Source of the DNA: Luteolibacter yonseiensis
Lineage (GTDB): Bacteria; Verrucomicrobiota; Verrucomicrobiia; Verrucomicrobiales; Akkermansiaceae
Reading direction: 5' to 3'
Assembly: GCF_016595465.1 (NCBI RefSeq)
Contig: NZ_JAENIK010000011.1
Location: 186,001 to 250,000 of the forward strand
DNA length: 64,000 nt
Positions 33,409-42,565 of this stretch are shown here, piece after piece. Made by a program: the position numbers and the translations under genes. Numbering within the stretch: position 1 is the first letter of the stretch; each line of letters begins with the position of its first letter. The notes under the pieces are model-generated. The model was not told the origin of the DNA. It did not search any database and saw only the letters and a list, made by a program, of their open reading frames with translations.

Positions 33409-34266
33409 CTACCCCTCCTTGGCTTCCTGCTCCTCTTTGCTCCACTCGAAAACCGGGAGTTTCGTCCGGTCCAGATCCCTCAGGTGAGGATCGTTCTTAC
33501 GGGCGGGTTCGTCGGCCCGGCGATATTGCCAGTCGTTCTTCCCGAAGATCTCCTCGCAGAGGCCGGCCACCCCGGGATCGTAGTCGATGAGTTCCTGGCG
33601 CGTGTTCACATGGTTGTGAAGCGCGTCGTTCTCACGGTTCGTGCCAAACCACGATTGCACGGCCTCCGCCCAATACTCCGAGTGATTTTCAGCGGCATAT
33701 TTGCCCTTCCATTTTCCCGAGGCCATCGCCTCGTCATAGGCCGCCTTCAGCCGCCTGTCGAAAGTGGGGTCGAGTTTTTCCATACCCATGAGGTGGATCG
33801 CATGGGCGAATTCGTGGACCAGGATGTTTTCCGTGGAGTAAGGGTCACCCTTGCAGCAGAGGACATTCTCCTCCGCACAGCTCACGGCGGGCCGCTCATG
33901 GGTGGCTCCGAGTCCCCGTGCACGGCGGTTCCAATAGGACTTCGGCGTGAGATCCGAATGTTCCGGGATGTCGCAGGTTCTCTCGCTGGCGGCCATCACG
34001 GCGAGGCGGATGCGCGCCTTCGCCATGGACCGGAAAATGTCCGCGCGCCCGGCCAGCATCCCCCTGACGATGACGGCGGATTCCAGCAGCGCGGCGTCCA
34101 TGACCTTTTCCGAGGAGACGACAGGGAAACCCTCGATGGAGATGATCTTCTGATAGAACGGCGGAAGCTTGAACTCCTGCCGCACCTCCGTCGGAATCGG
34201 TGAAACCCGGTCCTCCGCCCATGTGGAAAGAGGAATCATCGCCAGCATCCAGAACAAAACCCGCAT
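33409..34266 (-). CDS. Exported zincin metallopeptidase-like protein
   Basis: From the ATG at 34266 the product is 285 residues with a short signal peptide (LFWMLAMIPLSTWA). A zinc-site motif HEFAHAIH lies at 151-158 (His151, Glu152, His155). About 40 residues later ENHSEYWAEAVQSW offers Glu197 or Glu201 as the third ligand, as in gluzincins. Four cysteines between 98 and 138 could form disulfides. The HExxH is preceded by a substrate-like loop (KGDPYSTENILV). I do not recognise a named family. A secreted peptidase is inferred from the zinc site only. Confidence 0.75.
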   Translation of the reverse strand: MRVLFWMLAMIPLSTWAEDRVSPIPTEVRQEFKLPPFYQKIISIEGFPVVSSEKVMDAALLESAVIVRGMLAGRADIFRSMAKARIRLAVMAASERTCDIPEHSDLTPKSYWNRRARGLGATHERPAVSCAEENVLCCKGDPYSTENILVHEFAHAIHLMGMEKLDPTFDRRLKAAYDEAMASGKWKGKYAAENHSEYWAEAVQSWFGTNRENDALHNHVNTRQELIDYDPGVAGLCEEIFGKNDWQYRRADEPARKNDPHLRDLDRTKLPVFEWSKEEQEAKEG

Positions 34267-34379
34267 CCGCGCATGTTGGCGGTTCCGTTGGAAATCGCAA
34301 GAACCCGGGAGGGGTAGCCATTTCCGCCTCCGCGTGCTGGACAAACCGGCTTCCCTGGGCGAGAAGAAAGCCCCGCAGG

Positions 34380-35036
34380 ATGCAACCGGAAATTTCCTCT
34401 CGCTCGGATTTGTGCGATTCCCACCGGGAAGAGGTGGCGAGTCTGCTGACCCACGCGCTGGGGACGCTGCTGAGTGTCGTGGCGCTGGTGGTCATGCTGG
34501 TCCTTTCCGAAGGCGAGCCGTTGAAAATCGTCTCGGCGGCGGTGTTCGGCACATCCCTGATCCTGTTGTATGCCTCGTCCACCCTCTATCACTTCTTCAC
34601 TTCCGCACGGTGGAAGGCACGTTTCCAATCGCTCGACCACGCCTGCATCTATCTTCTGATCGCCGGGTCCTACACGCCCATCACCCTCGTCACCCTGCGC
34701 GGAGCGACGGGTTGGTGGTTGTTCGGGACCGTATGGTCGCTCGCCATCCTGGGGGTGCTCATCAAGACGCTGCGCAAGGGGAGAAAAGGTCATTGGATCT
34801 CCACAACCCTTTATCTGGCGATGGGGTGGCTCATTCTCTTCGCCTTCGCCCCGCTCGTCCGGAACCTGCCCATGGCGGGTGTCTGGTGGCTTGTCGCCGG
34901 GGGACTCACCTATTCCTTCGGCATCATTTTCTATGCCTGGAACCGCCTTCCGTTCAATCACGCCATCTGGCATCTCTTCGTGATGGGGGGGAGTTCCTGC
35001 CATGTGCTGGCCGTGGCACGATACGTCCTTCCCTGA
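34380..35036 (+). CDS. Hemolysin III/PAQR-like membrane protein
   Basis: The 218-residue product has about seven transmembrane helices. The conserved PAQR/hemolysin III segments are present: SSTLYHFFTS, LDHACIYLLIAGSYTPITL and NHAIWHLFVMGGSSCHVLAV, whose histidines bind zinc in related receptors. Bacterial members (YqfA, hemolysin III) have uncertain function, possibly in membrane fluidity or lipid sensing. The ATG at 34380 is chosen; the open frame extends upstream to 34200, antisense to the zincin gene. mutM begins 4 bases after the stop, so the two are co-transcribed. Confidence 0.88.
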   Translation: MQPEISSRSDLCDSHREEVASLLTHALGTLLSVVALVVMLVLSEGEPLKIVSAAVFGTSLILLYASSTLYHFFTSARWKARFQSLDHACIYLLIAGSYTPITLVTLRGATGWWLFGTVWSLAILGVLIKTLRKGRKGHWISTTLYLAMGWLILFAFAPLVRNLPMAGVWWLVAGGLTYSFGIIFYAWNRLPFNHAIWHLFVMGGSSCHVLAVARYVLP

Positions 35037-35039
35037 AAA

Positions 35040-35858
35040 ATGCCCGAGCTCCCAGAAGTCGAAACCACCCGCCGGGGCATCGAGCCGCATGTCATCGGCG
35101 CGAAAATGACCGAATTCATCGTGCGCCGTCACGACCTGCGCCAGCCGGTTCCCGAAAATCTGAGCGCTTTGGAGGGGCGGACCATCACCGCCGTCAGCCG
35201 CCGCTCGAAGTATCTGTTGTTGGAAGTCGACGACGGCACCCGCCTGCTTGTCCACCTCGGCATGTCCGGCAGTCTGCGGCTGATGGACCCGGCGGAGGAT
35301 TGGAAAAAGCACGACCACGTGGGCATCACCCTGGATAACGGCAAACAACTGCGTTTCCATGATCCCCGCAGGTTCGGGCTGATCCTGTGGCTGACGGAAG
35401 CCGATCCGATGTCCCATGACCTGCTGAAAAACCTCGGCCCGGAGCCCTTGGAAAACGGCTTCACCGTGACGCATCTCCAGGCCGCCTGCGCGAAACGCTC
35501 CTCGGCCATCAAGCTCGTCATCATGGATGCGAAGGTGGTCGTCGGGGTGGGGAACATCTACGCGTCGGAAGCCCTGTTCCGTGCGCGCATCCTTCCGGAA
35601 ACACCGGCGAACAAGATCTCAAAACCCGGATTGGCAAAACTCGTCACCGCCATCCGCGAGGTCCTGGCGGATGCGATCCGGGAAGGCGGCACCACCTTGC
35701 GGGATTTCGTCAACTCGGACGGCAAGGCGGGCTATTTCCAACAGCGGCTCTTTGTTTACGATCGGAAAGGCGAGCCGTGCCGTGTTTGTGAAACGCCCGT
35801 CCGGCACGCGATCCTCGGCCAGCGTTCGACCTACTGGTGCCCGCGTTGCCAGAAGTAG
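35040..35858 (+). CDS. mutM: Formamidopyrimidine-DNA glycosylase
   Basis: The 272-residue DNA repair enzyme removes 8-oxoguanine and formamidopyrimidines and cleaves the abasic site. It begins MPELPEVETT, giving the catalytic Pro2 and Glu3, with Lys57 in RSKYLL. The helix-two-turn-helix contains NIYASEALFRA. A zinc finger closes the protein with CRVC and CPRC pairs spaced 16 residues apart, and the late Arg of the finger is present. Length is standard. It follows the hemolysin III-like gene by 4 bases and converges on prmA, with 3 bases between stop codons. Confidence 0.96.
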   Translation: MPELPEVETTRRGIEPHVIGAKMTEFIVRRHDLRQPVPENLSALEGRTITAVSRRSKYLLLEVDDGTRLLVHLGMSGSLRLMDPAEDWKKHDHVGITLDNGKQLRFHDPRRFGLILWLTEADPMSHDLLKNLGPEPLENGFTVTHLQAACAKRSSAIKLVIMDAKVVVGVGNIYASEALFRARILPETPANKISKPGLAKLVTAIREVLADAIREGGTTLRDFVNSDGKAGYFQQRLFVYDRKGEPCRVCETPVRHAILGQRSTYWCPRCQK

Positions 35859-35861
35859 TCC

Positions 35862-36725
35862 TTATTTTTCCGAGGCGATCAAATCCACCAGATGGCCTCC
35901 ATGGGCGGTGACCCACTTGCCTTTTTTCACGACTTTCGTGAATCCGAGCCCGCTGCCGGCCGCGGCTTTGAAAACCTCCCATGCCTGGGTCGCCAGGATT
36001 CCGGAGACGATCAGGTCGCCCTTGGGTGCCAGGGATTTCGCGATGACGGGCCATGCCTCGATCAGCACGGTGGAAAACAGGTTCGCCATCACCACGTCGT
36101 AGCCTTTCTTGCGCGGTTTCCATTTCAGCACGTCCTGCTCGGCCATCAGGATTTCAGGGGTGCCGTTGCGTCCGGTGTTGCGGATGGCCACCTCCACCGC
36201 GAGGGGATCGAAATCACAGGCATAGGTTTCGCCCGATCCGAGCTTCCGGGCGGCGATCGCCAGCACCCCGGTGCCGGTTCCGAGATCTGCGACGGTCCAG
36301 TCCGTGCCCTTGCGGGCTCTCGCGACGTCCACCAGCAGCCGCAGGCACGTCGATGTCGTGGCGTGGTCGCCCGTGCCAAACGCCATTTCCGGCGGGATGA
36401 CGATGATCTCACGCTTCGGGTTCGCCTTTTTCAGTGCGGCGAGTTCCTTCGGGCGGTTTTCCGCCGTCAGCACGAAGACATCGCGCACCTTCACCGGTCG
36501 CGGTGCTTCCACCGGCTTGTTCCATTCGGAATTGGCCATCTTGCGCACGCTGCCGCCGAACTGGGCGACCACGGCATCCGCCTCCATCCGGGTGGCGCAG
36601 AAAAGCCGCACCCGGATGGATTTTCCACCTTTGACCACCTCGATGACCAGATTGGGATTCCCGGCGAACCGTTCTTCCCAAGCATCCATCCATTGGGCGG
36701 CGGAGAGTTTCGACCAGACAAACAT
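35862..36725 (-). CDS. prmA: Ribosomal protein L11 methyltransferase
   Basis: The 287-residue product matches PrmA, which methylates ribosomal protein L11 using S-adenosylmethionine. The central PEMAFGTGDHATTSTCLRLL segment is diagnostic, followed by motif I DLGTGTGVLAIAARKLG, the acidic CDFDPLAVEVA and the catalytic loop VMANLFSTVLIE. The N-terminal substrate-recognition domain (about 1-100) is divergent. It converges on mutM and lies downstream of tRNA-Gly, which has its own terminator. Confidence 0.93.
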   Translation of the reverse strand: MFVWSKLSAAQWMDAWEERFAGNPNLVIEVVKGGKSIRVRLFCATRMEADAVVAQFGGSVRKMANSEWNKPVEAPRPVKVRDVFVLTAENRPKELAALKKANPKREIIVIPPEMAFGTGDHATTSTCLRLLVDVARARKGTDWTVADLGTGTGVLAIAARKLGSGETYACDFDPLAVEVAIRNTGRNGTPEILMAEQDVLKWKPRKKGYDVVMANLFSTVLIEAWPVIAKSLAPKGDLIVSGILATQAWEVFKAAAGSGLGFTKVVKKGKWVTAHGGHLVDLIASEK

Positions 36726-36761
36726 GTGAGAAATTGTGTTGGGAGGTGAAATATAGGCAAC

Positions 36762-36788
36762 AAAAAACCCGCTGTTGTTCAGCGGGTT
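36762..36788 (-). terminator. Terminator of the tRNA-Gly gene
   Basis: On the minus strand AACCCGCTG pairs with CAGCGGGTT around a short loop, followed by TTTTG. It lies about 30 bases past the tRNA 3' end and before prmA. Confidence 0.88.
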
Positions 36789-36815
36789 GTGTGTGATAAC
36801 CGGTGCTCCTTTGAA

Positions 36816-36890
36816 TGGAGCGGGCGATGAGATTCGAACTCACGACATCCACCTTGGCAAGGTGGCGCTCTACCACTGAGCTACGCCCGC
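36816..36890 (-). tRNA. tRNA-Gly(GCC), CCA encoded
   Basis: The minus strand folds as a 75-base cloverleaf: acceptor GCGGGCG (36884-36890) pairs with CGCCCGC (36820-36826), the D arm has AGCTCAGTGGTAGAGC, the anticodon arm CACCTTGCCAAGGTG places GCC in the loop, and the T arm is GTGAGTTCGAATCTCAT. The discriminator T is followed by an encoded CCA (36816-36818). It decodes GGC and GGU. Confidence 0.97.
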
Positions 36891-37001
36891 GTTGCTTAAC
36901 GCGCCGGGGGCTTTCTACATGGGCGCGGATGAGGGGCAAGACAAAATTAACAAATTTTCCATGTTCATTTCTCCGGGGCTGAGTTTCCTTTGCCGCACGC
37001 C

Positions 37002-37790
37002 ATGTCCGACAAGCTCGCAGAAATCATCGCCACCAAACACCAGGAGGTCGCCGCACTCATGCCCCGCGCCGCGTTGCTGCGGGCCGGAGCCATCCAACGC
37101 AACGATTTCGGCGGGTTCCGCGCCGCCATCGACCGCGGCCCCGGCAGGCTGGGAGTCATCGCCGAGGTAAAGAAGGCGTCTCCCTCGGTGGGTCTCATCG
37201 ATCCGAACTTCGACCCCGTCCGCCAGGCGAAACGCTATCTGGAAGGTGGAGCGTCCTGTCTTTCCATCCTCACCGACGAGAAATATTTCCAAGGATCGCT
37301 CAGCTACCTCTCGCAGATTTCGAAATTCTCCTCCGCCCCGCTGCTGCGGAAGGATTTCACCGTGCACGAGGTGCAGATCCACGAGGCCGTGGTCACCGGC
37401 GCGGATGCCATCCTGCTCATCGTCGCCGCTTTGGACGATGCCACGCTGCGCCATCTCTACGACGAGGCGAAGTCCTTCCAGCTCGACGTGCTGGTGGAGG
37501 TTCATGATCTCCCGGAAATGGAACGCGCCCTCGAACTCGGCGCGGACCTCATCGGCGTGAACAACAGGAATCTCAAAACCTTCGAGGTGGATCTCGCCAC
37601 CACCGAGCGCCTTGCGGAGGAGGTGCCGGATGATGTGCTGCTGGTTTCCGAAAGCGGCATCAAGTCGCTGGCGGACGCCCAGCGGGTGCTGGATGCGGGG
37701 GCGAACGCGGTGCTGATCGGTGAGACCCTGATGCGGGCCCACGATCCTTCGCGGGAAATCGAGGCGTATCTCGCACTGGAAATCTCGTGA
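37002..37790 (+). CDS. trpC: Indole-3-glycerol-phosphate synthase
   Basis: The 262-residue TIM-barrel enzyme closes the indole ring in tryptophan synthesis. All active-site strands are readable: VIAEVKKASPSVG with the substrate Lys, LTDEKYFQG, PLLRKDFTV with the catalytic Lys, VLVEVHD with the catalytic Glu, IGVNNRNLKTF and LVSESGIKS, ending with AVLIGETLM. The ATG at 37002 is preferred over a TTG at 36990. No other trp gene lies nearby, so the pathway is scattered in this genome. Confidence 0.96.
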   Translation: MSDKLAEIIATKHQEVAALMPRAALLRAGAIQRNDFGGFRAAIDRGPGRLGVIAEVKKASPSVGLIDPNFDPVRQAKRYLEGGASCLSILTDEKYFQGSLSYLSQISKFSSAPLLRKDFTVHEVQIHEAVVTGADAILLIVAALDDATLRHLYDEAKSFQLDVLVEVHDLPEMERALELGADLIGVNNRNLKTFEVDLATTERLAEEVPDDVLLVSESGIKSLADAQRVLDAGANAVLIGETLMRAHDPSREIEAYLALEIS

Positions 37791-37845
37791 TTCCCGGTCG
37801 ATTGGTATCCGCCGATCCCGCGTTTTGAAAAACCCATCCTCTTCA

Positions 37846-40800
37846 ATGCCGCTTTTTCGTTTTTCTCCCCTTCTCGCCACAATCCTCCCGGTCCTGATTC
37901 TTGGCGGCGGGGCGGAGGCGGCGGAAAAGTCCTTCTCCCATTTTCGCTTCACGCCGACGCGCTTGAGGGACAACGGCGCCTCGAACTCGGTGCAGGTTGC
38001 CGAGTTCCGGCTGCGCTTCCGGGGAGCGAATGTGAACATGGCCCAGGCCGCGGTCACCAATCCCAACGGCAGTTCTCCGAATGGAGAGGGGCCCGCTAAG
38101 CTCACCGACGGATCGGCCGGTACCAAATGGCTGGATCTCAACAAACGCGCCGTCACCTTCCAATTTCCGCAGGCGGTCAACGTGGATGCCTATTCGTTCA
38201 CCACGGCGAATGACGCCCAGGAGCGTGACCCCGCGAATTGGCGGCTGGAGGGCAGCAACAACGGCAGCACATGGATCCTGCTGGATGAGATCATCAACGG
38301 CTCCGTGCCCACCGCCCGTGGCGCGGCGACGGCGGATTTCACGCTTCCCGCGACGGTTCCACCCTACACGTCCTTCTGGCATCCGGATTACCTGCTGAAA
38401 TGGACCCCCGCCTCGGACACCAGCGTGGATTACAACAAATCCGGCGTTCCGCTGGCTGCCAGGGCGGCGAACCCCGCTCTCAAGGTGAATGCGAATTCCA
38501 GGTCGAACGAAGGGAAGGTCACCGTGCTCACCACTTTCGGACCCACCAGTTTCCAGCCATCGCAAGGCAGCGCCGTGGAAAAATTCAATGCCTATACCGG
38601 CTGGCAATATACCGACAAACTCGTGTTCTGGGGCGGTTCCGCCGGCGAAGGGCTCATTCTGGCTCCGTCGGCTCCGGTCATTGACGCGGCCCATCGAAAC
38701 GGAGTGCCCGTGCTCGGCAACGTGTTCCTGCCGCCCACGGCGTACGGTGGCCAATACCACTGGGTGAAGACGTTCATCCAGAAAACGGACGACACCTTCC
38801 CCGTGGCGGACAAGCTGATCGAAGTGGCACGCACCTATGGCTTCGACGGGTGGTTCCTGAATCAGGAGACGGCCGGAGGCAATTCCGCGGATGCGGTGGC
38901 GATGCGTGATTTCATCTCCTACTTCCGCGCGCGGGCTCCGGAACTGGAGATCATGTGGTATGACTCGATGACCGAAGGCGGCTACATCCAGTGGCAGGAC
39001 GCATTCAATGACAACAATGATATGTTCATGAGGCATGAGGGCCAGCCTGTCGCCCATAGCATGTTTCTCGATTTCGGTTGGGGAGATGCGAAAATGGTCA
39101 GCTCGAGAAGCCACGCCGACAATATCGGTGTGAATCCTTATTCCATTTACGCGGGTGTGGACGTGCAAGGAGCGGGAACGGGCACCTCCGTCAATTGGGA
39201 TGCGATTTTCCCTCCCGGCCAGCCCCACCGGCTGTCGCTCGCGTTCTACGGAGCCCAGTCGCTTTTCAACGACCGGACTCCCGCCGATTTCCAGAATGCC
39301 GAGCAGCGGTTCTGGGTGGGGGCGAACAACGATCCCTCCAATACCACCACCACCCAGGCATGGAAGGGCATCGCCCATTACATCCCGCCCGCCTCGCCCT
39401 TGCAGAAACTGCCCTTCGTGACGAATTTCAACCGTGGCCAGGGCAATCGATATTTTTTTGATGGAAACGCCCTGATCACAACGGGCTGGAACAATCTCAG
39501 CGTGCAGGACGTGCTGCCCACCTGGCGCTGGATCGTCAGCAGCACCGGCACCAAGCTCACGCCCAGCCTCGAACTCGACGACGCCTACACCGGCGGAACT
39601 TCGTTGAAAATCGCGGGAAACCTCGCTGCCCCGAATGACCTCAAGCTGTACGCCGCCAGTCTGCCGGTGAGTTCGAACACGCGGTTCCGGCTCGTTTATA
39701 AATCCAGCCAGGGAACCGGAGCGACTTCGATGAAGGTCGCCCTTTCGTTCGAAGACGCGCCGCAAACGCCCGTGTATTTCGACGTCGGGAGCGCCGGGGC
39801 CGCTGGGTGGAGGACCTTTGACATCAATTTGCAGTCCCATGCGGGCAGGAAGATCGCTACAATAGGCCTGCGGTTTGAGAGTGCCGCGGCGATCAACAAC
39901 TACCAGATGCGCATCGGCCGCATCGCCGTCTTCAACGGCACCACGCCCGTCATTCCCGCCGCCGCGACGAACGTGCGGGTCGTCCAGCAGGATGCCTATA
40001 ACGCGGATACCCTGGCCGTCCGGCTGAAATGGGACGCGTCAACCACCGCCGGCATTTATTATTACCAGGTCACCCAGAGGTTCCCGGATGGAACGCGTAA
40101 ATGGCTGGGTGCCACGCCGAACACGGCGTTTTTCGTTCCCGCCGTCCGGCGCAGGACTTCGGAGGCTGGCCTGACATTCGAGGTCCAGGCCATCGGGGCG
40201 GACTTCGGTGTCTCCACCATCACCAGTTTGACCGTGGCCCTGCCAGCCGGGCCGGACATCAGCAGCCCCATGACCGGAACATGGATCGGCACACCCGGCG
40301 CATGGGCGAACGGACCGGATGTCGGCAGCCGCGCTTATGACAACAACCCGGCGACCTTCTTCGACGCCCAGGAAGAATCCGCCTGGACCGGGCAGGACTA
40401 TGGCAGCGGCCGTCCCCGGCGCATCACCGCTTTCAGGTTCATTCCCCGTTCGGGTTGGGCGTGGCGCATGACAGGCGGTGTCTTCGAAGCTGCGAATCAG
40501 GCCGATTTCAGCGACGCGGTGAATCTCCATACCATCGCCGTAGAGCCTGCGGACGGAGTGTATACCATCGTCCAGGTGGTGCGGCCGGAGCTTTACCGAT
40601 ACTTCCGCTTCCGGTCCGACGGTCATGGAAATGTCGGAGACATCACCGTTTACGGCTATGAAATCCCTACAGTTCCCGGAGGTCTTGCCGCGAACAACAC
40701 GACGAATGGAATCAGTGTTTCCTGGAATCCCGTGACGCGGGCGAAAAGTTATCGGGTGGAGCGTGCCGGGGCCATGGCAGGTCCTTTCACCAGCATTGGT

Positions 40801-41301
40801 GAAGTCACGACCACCACTTTCACCGATGCGACCACCCCGGCGGGGCAGCTTCCCTTTTACCGGGTCACGGCCATCAATCCTGCGGGCACTGGTTCGCCCT
40901 CCGCGGTGGTGCGGGCGGTGTCCGACTACCAGAACTGGCGGGCGAATTCCTTCGAAGGGCAGACCTCGCCCGCAGTCACAGGCACGAACGCCGATCCTGA
41001 CAATGATTTCATCCCGAATCTGCTGGAATACGCCCTCGGCTTGAGTCCGCTCAAGTTCGACAACCTCCCCTTCAGCCCGGATCTGCAACCGGGGCTGCTC
41101 AGCATCACCTATCCGACAAGGGTCTCCGCCACCGAGATCACCGTGACGGCGCAGTGGTCCGACGGCTTGTCCGGGTGGAGCGACAGCGGTGTGGTTTATC
41201 AAACCCTCTCGGAGGCCGGTGGCATCCGGAGAATCCGTGCGACCGCGCCCTCCGGCGGCACCGGGCGGCGCTTCATGCGGGTGCACGCGGTCGCTCCGTA
41301 A
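37846..41301 (+). CDS. Secreted GH85 endo-beta-N-acetylglucosaminidase, multidomain
   Basis: From the ATG at 37846 the product is 1151 residues with a signal peptide (PLLATILPVLILGGGAEA); a TTG at 37825 is an alternative start. An F5/8-type C domain spans about 27-170. The GH85 catalytic barrel follows, with YGFDGWFLNQET placing Asn339 and general acid Glu341, then MWYDSMTEGGYIQWQDAF. GH85 enzymes cut the chitobiose core of N-glycans. Beta-sandwich and fibronectin-like regions, a second carbohydrate-binding-like domain (about 800-945) and a C-terminal module with DPDNDFIPNLLEYALG complete it. It probably acts outside the cell on glycoproteins. Confidence 0.88.
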   Translation: MPLFRFSPLLATILPVLILGGGAEAAEKSFSHFRFTPTRLRDNGASNSVQVAEFRLRFRGANVNMAQAAVTNPNGSSPNGEGPAKLTDGSAGTKWLDLNKRAVTFQFPQAVNVDAYSFTTANDAQERDPANWRLEGSNNGSTWILLDEIINGSVPTARGAATADFTLPATVPPYTSFWHPDYLLKWTPASDTSVDYNKSGVPLAARAANPALKVNANSRSNEGKVTVLTTFGPTSFQPSQGSAVEKFNAYTGWQYTDKLVFWGGSAGEGLILAPSAPVIDAAHRNGVPVLGNVFLPPTAYGGQYHWVKTFIQKTDDTFPVADKLIEVARTYGFDGWFLNQETAGGNSADAVAMRDFISYFRARAPELEIMWYDSMTEGGYIQWQDAFNDNNDMFMRHEGQPVAHSMFLDFGWGDAKMVSSRSHADNIGVNPYSIYAGVDVQGAGTGTSVNWDAIFPPGQPHRLSLAFYGAQSLFNDRTPADFQNAEQRFWVGANNDPSNTTTTQAWKGIAHYIPPASPLQKLPFVTNFNRGQGNRYFFDGNALITTGWNNLSVQDVLPTWRWIVSSTGTKLTPSLELDDAYTGGTSLKIAGNLAAPNDLKLYAASLPVSSNTRFRLVYKSSQGTGATSMKVALSFEDAPQTPVYFDVGSAGAAGWRTFDINLQSHAGRKIATIGLRFESAAAINNYQMRIGRIAVFNGTTPVIPAAATNVRVVQQDAYNADTLAVRLKWDASTTAGIYYYQVTQRFPDGTRKWLGATPNTAFFVPAVRRRTSEAGLTFEVQAIGADFGVSTITSLTVALPAGPDISSPMTGTWIGTPGAWANGPDVGSRAYDNNPATFFDAQEESAWTGQDYGSGRPRRITAFRFIPRSGWAWRMTGGVFEAANQADFSDAVNLHTIAVEPADGVYTIVQVVRPELYRYFRFRSDGHGNVGDITVYGYEIPTVPGGLAANNTTNGISVSWNPVTRAKSYRVERAGAMAGPFTSIGEVTTTTFTDATTPAGQLPFYRVTAINPAGTGSPSAVVRAVSDYQNWRANSFEGQTSPAVTGTNADPDNDFIPNLLEYALGLSPLKFDNLPFSPDLQPGLLSITYPTRVSATEITVTAQWSDGLSGWSDSGVVYQTLSEAGGIRRIRATAPSGGTGRRFMRVHAVAP

Positions 41302-41311
41302 CTTCCACAAC

Positions 41312-41590
41312 ATGCCTTCGCGCGGACGTCATCAAAGCTCTTCCAAGGAATGCCTGCTGGTCATGCGGCGGATCGAGGCGATGGAAGGAGTCGTCGGCGT
41401 GATCATCGGCCGGTCGTATGGCGGGAAATCGCTGGGGCAGGGGAAGGCCACGGGATCCGTCCGGATCCAGCGCAAGGTGCCCGGCGGGCTCAAGGCGGTG
41501 ACCCAATCCGCCAAAGGACTACAGGAGATCTTCATCCGCACCGAGCCCGGAATGGAGGACTCCGTTTCGGAAGCGGTGCTGTTGCTCTAG
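41312..41590 (+). CDS. Small conserved-looking hypothetical protein
   Basis: I do not recognise this 92-residue protein. The start at the ATG at 41312 lies 10 bases after the GH85 gene. It has a basic N-terminus (MPSRGRHQSSSKE), a hydrophobic strand-rich centre (GVVGVIIGRSYGGKS) and a regular C-terminal half (GLKAVTQSAKGLQEIFIRTE). No signal peptide or membrane helix is seen, so it is probably cytosolic. It converges on the SMP-30 gene with 9 bases between stops. It may be co-transcribed with the GH85 gene, but no functional link is evident. Confidence 0.6.
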   Translation: MPSRGRHQSSSKECLLVMRRIEAMEGVVGVIIGRSYGGKSLGQGKATGSVRIQRKVPGGLKAVTQSAKGLQEIFIRTEPGMEDSVSEAVLLL

Positions 41591-41599
41591 CCACCGGAC

Positions 41600-42565
41600 C
41601 TATTTCCGCGTGAAGCGCAGGATGCGGTCGTCCGCCGTCAGGAAAACGGATTTTCCGTCTTCCCCGCCGAACGCGACATTCGCGGTGGCTCGCCCGGTGA
41701 GGACACGTCCCAGCAGTTTCCCCTCGGGGGTGATGACGAGCAGTCCTCCCGGTCCGGTGGCCCAGAGGTTTCCTTTCGCATCCACTTTCAGTCCGTCCGG
41801 CGCGCCGGAGCCCTTGAGGCCTTTCGTGTCGAAGAATGTCTCCGGTGCTTCCGCCGTTCCATCCGGCTTCAGGGCGATGGAGAAAATGTGCGGGCGCGGG
41901 CCGTGTGAATTCGCGACGTAGAGCGTTTTTCCGTCAGGAGAAAGGGCGACACCGTTGGGACGTTCGATCTCCCTGGTAACGAGGGTCACCTTGCCGTCCT
42001 TGGCGATGCGGAAGACACCGCAGAAATCCAGTTCACGCGAGGGATCCTTTTCATGCTGCGGCAGGCCGTAGATGGGGTCGGTGAAAAACAAGGTGCCGTC
42101 GGGATGCACGGTGACGTCGTTCGGGCTGTTCAGGCGTTTTCCTTCGAAGCGGTCCGCCACCGTCATCTTCCCTCCACCCCTGGTGAGCACCGAGACGCGG
42201 CGGTCGCCATGTTCGCAACTGAGCAGGCGGCCTTCCGCATCGAAGGCGAGGCCGTTCGAGCCCGGTTCCCGACCGTAGTCCGCGACGCCGGTGTAGCCGG
42301 AAGGCTTCATGTAAACCCGCACGCCGCTGCCTTGTTTCCACGCGTGGACCACGTTGTTCGGAACATCGCTGAAAAGCAGTTCGCCCGAAGACTTGTCCCA
42401 TACCGGACCTTCGCTCCATTCGTAACCTTCGCCCAGGGTTTCGATGGGAGTCTTCGCATCGAGCAACCCATCCAGCGCGGGATCGAGCCGTTCGATGGAT
42501 GGTTCATCCGCGAGGGCTGAACTGGCGAGGGCGAGGAAAACGGCGGCGGCTGGGTTTCTGAACAT
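41600..42565 (-). CDS. Exported SMP-30/gluconolactonase family protein
   Basis: From the ATG at 42565 the product is 321 residues with a signal peptide (AAAVFLALASSALA). The six-bladed propeller carries the metal-site residues of the family: Glu in EWSEGPVWD, Asn in LNSPNDVTVHPDG, Asn in RPNGVALSPDGKTLYVAN and Asp in GAPDGLKVDAKGNLW. These enzymes hydrolyse sugar lactones with a divalent metal. A longer frame to 42832 exists but shows no homology. A periplasmic sugar-acid lactonase is inferred. Confidence 0.9.
   Translation of the reverse strand: MFRNPAAAVFLALASSALADEPSIERLDPALDGLLDAKTPIETLGEGYEWSEGPVWDKSSGELLFSDVPNNVVHAWKQGSGVRVYMKPSGYTGVADYGREPGSNGLAFDAEGRLLSCEHGDRRVSVLTRGGGKMTVADRFEGKRLNSPNDVTVHPDGTLFFTDPIYGLPQHEKDPSRELDFCGVFRIAKDGKVTLVTREIERPNGVALSPDGKTLYVANSHGPRPHIFSIALKPDGTAEAPETFFDTKGLKGSGAPDGLKVDAKGNLWATGPGGLLVITPEGKLLGRVLTGRATANVAFGGEDGKSVFLTADDRILRFTRK

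Noticed and set aside
37843..39840. Open frame of 665 codons antisense to the GH85 gene
   Set aside because: No domain or signal peptide, and the GH85 frame is well supported by catalytic motifs.
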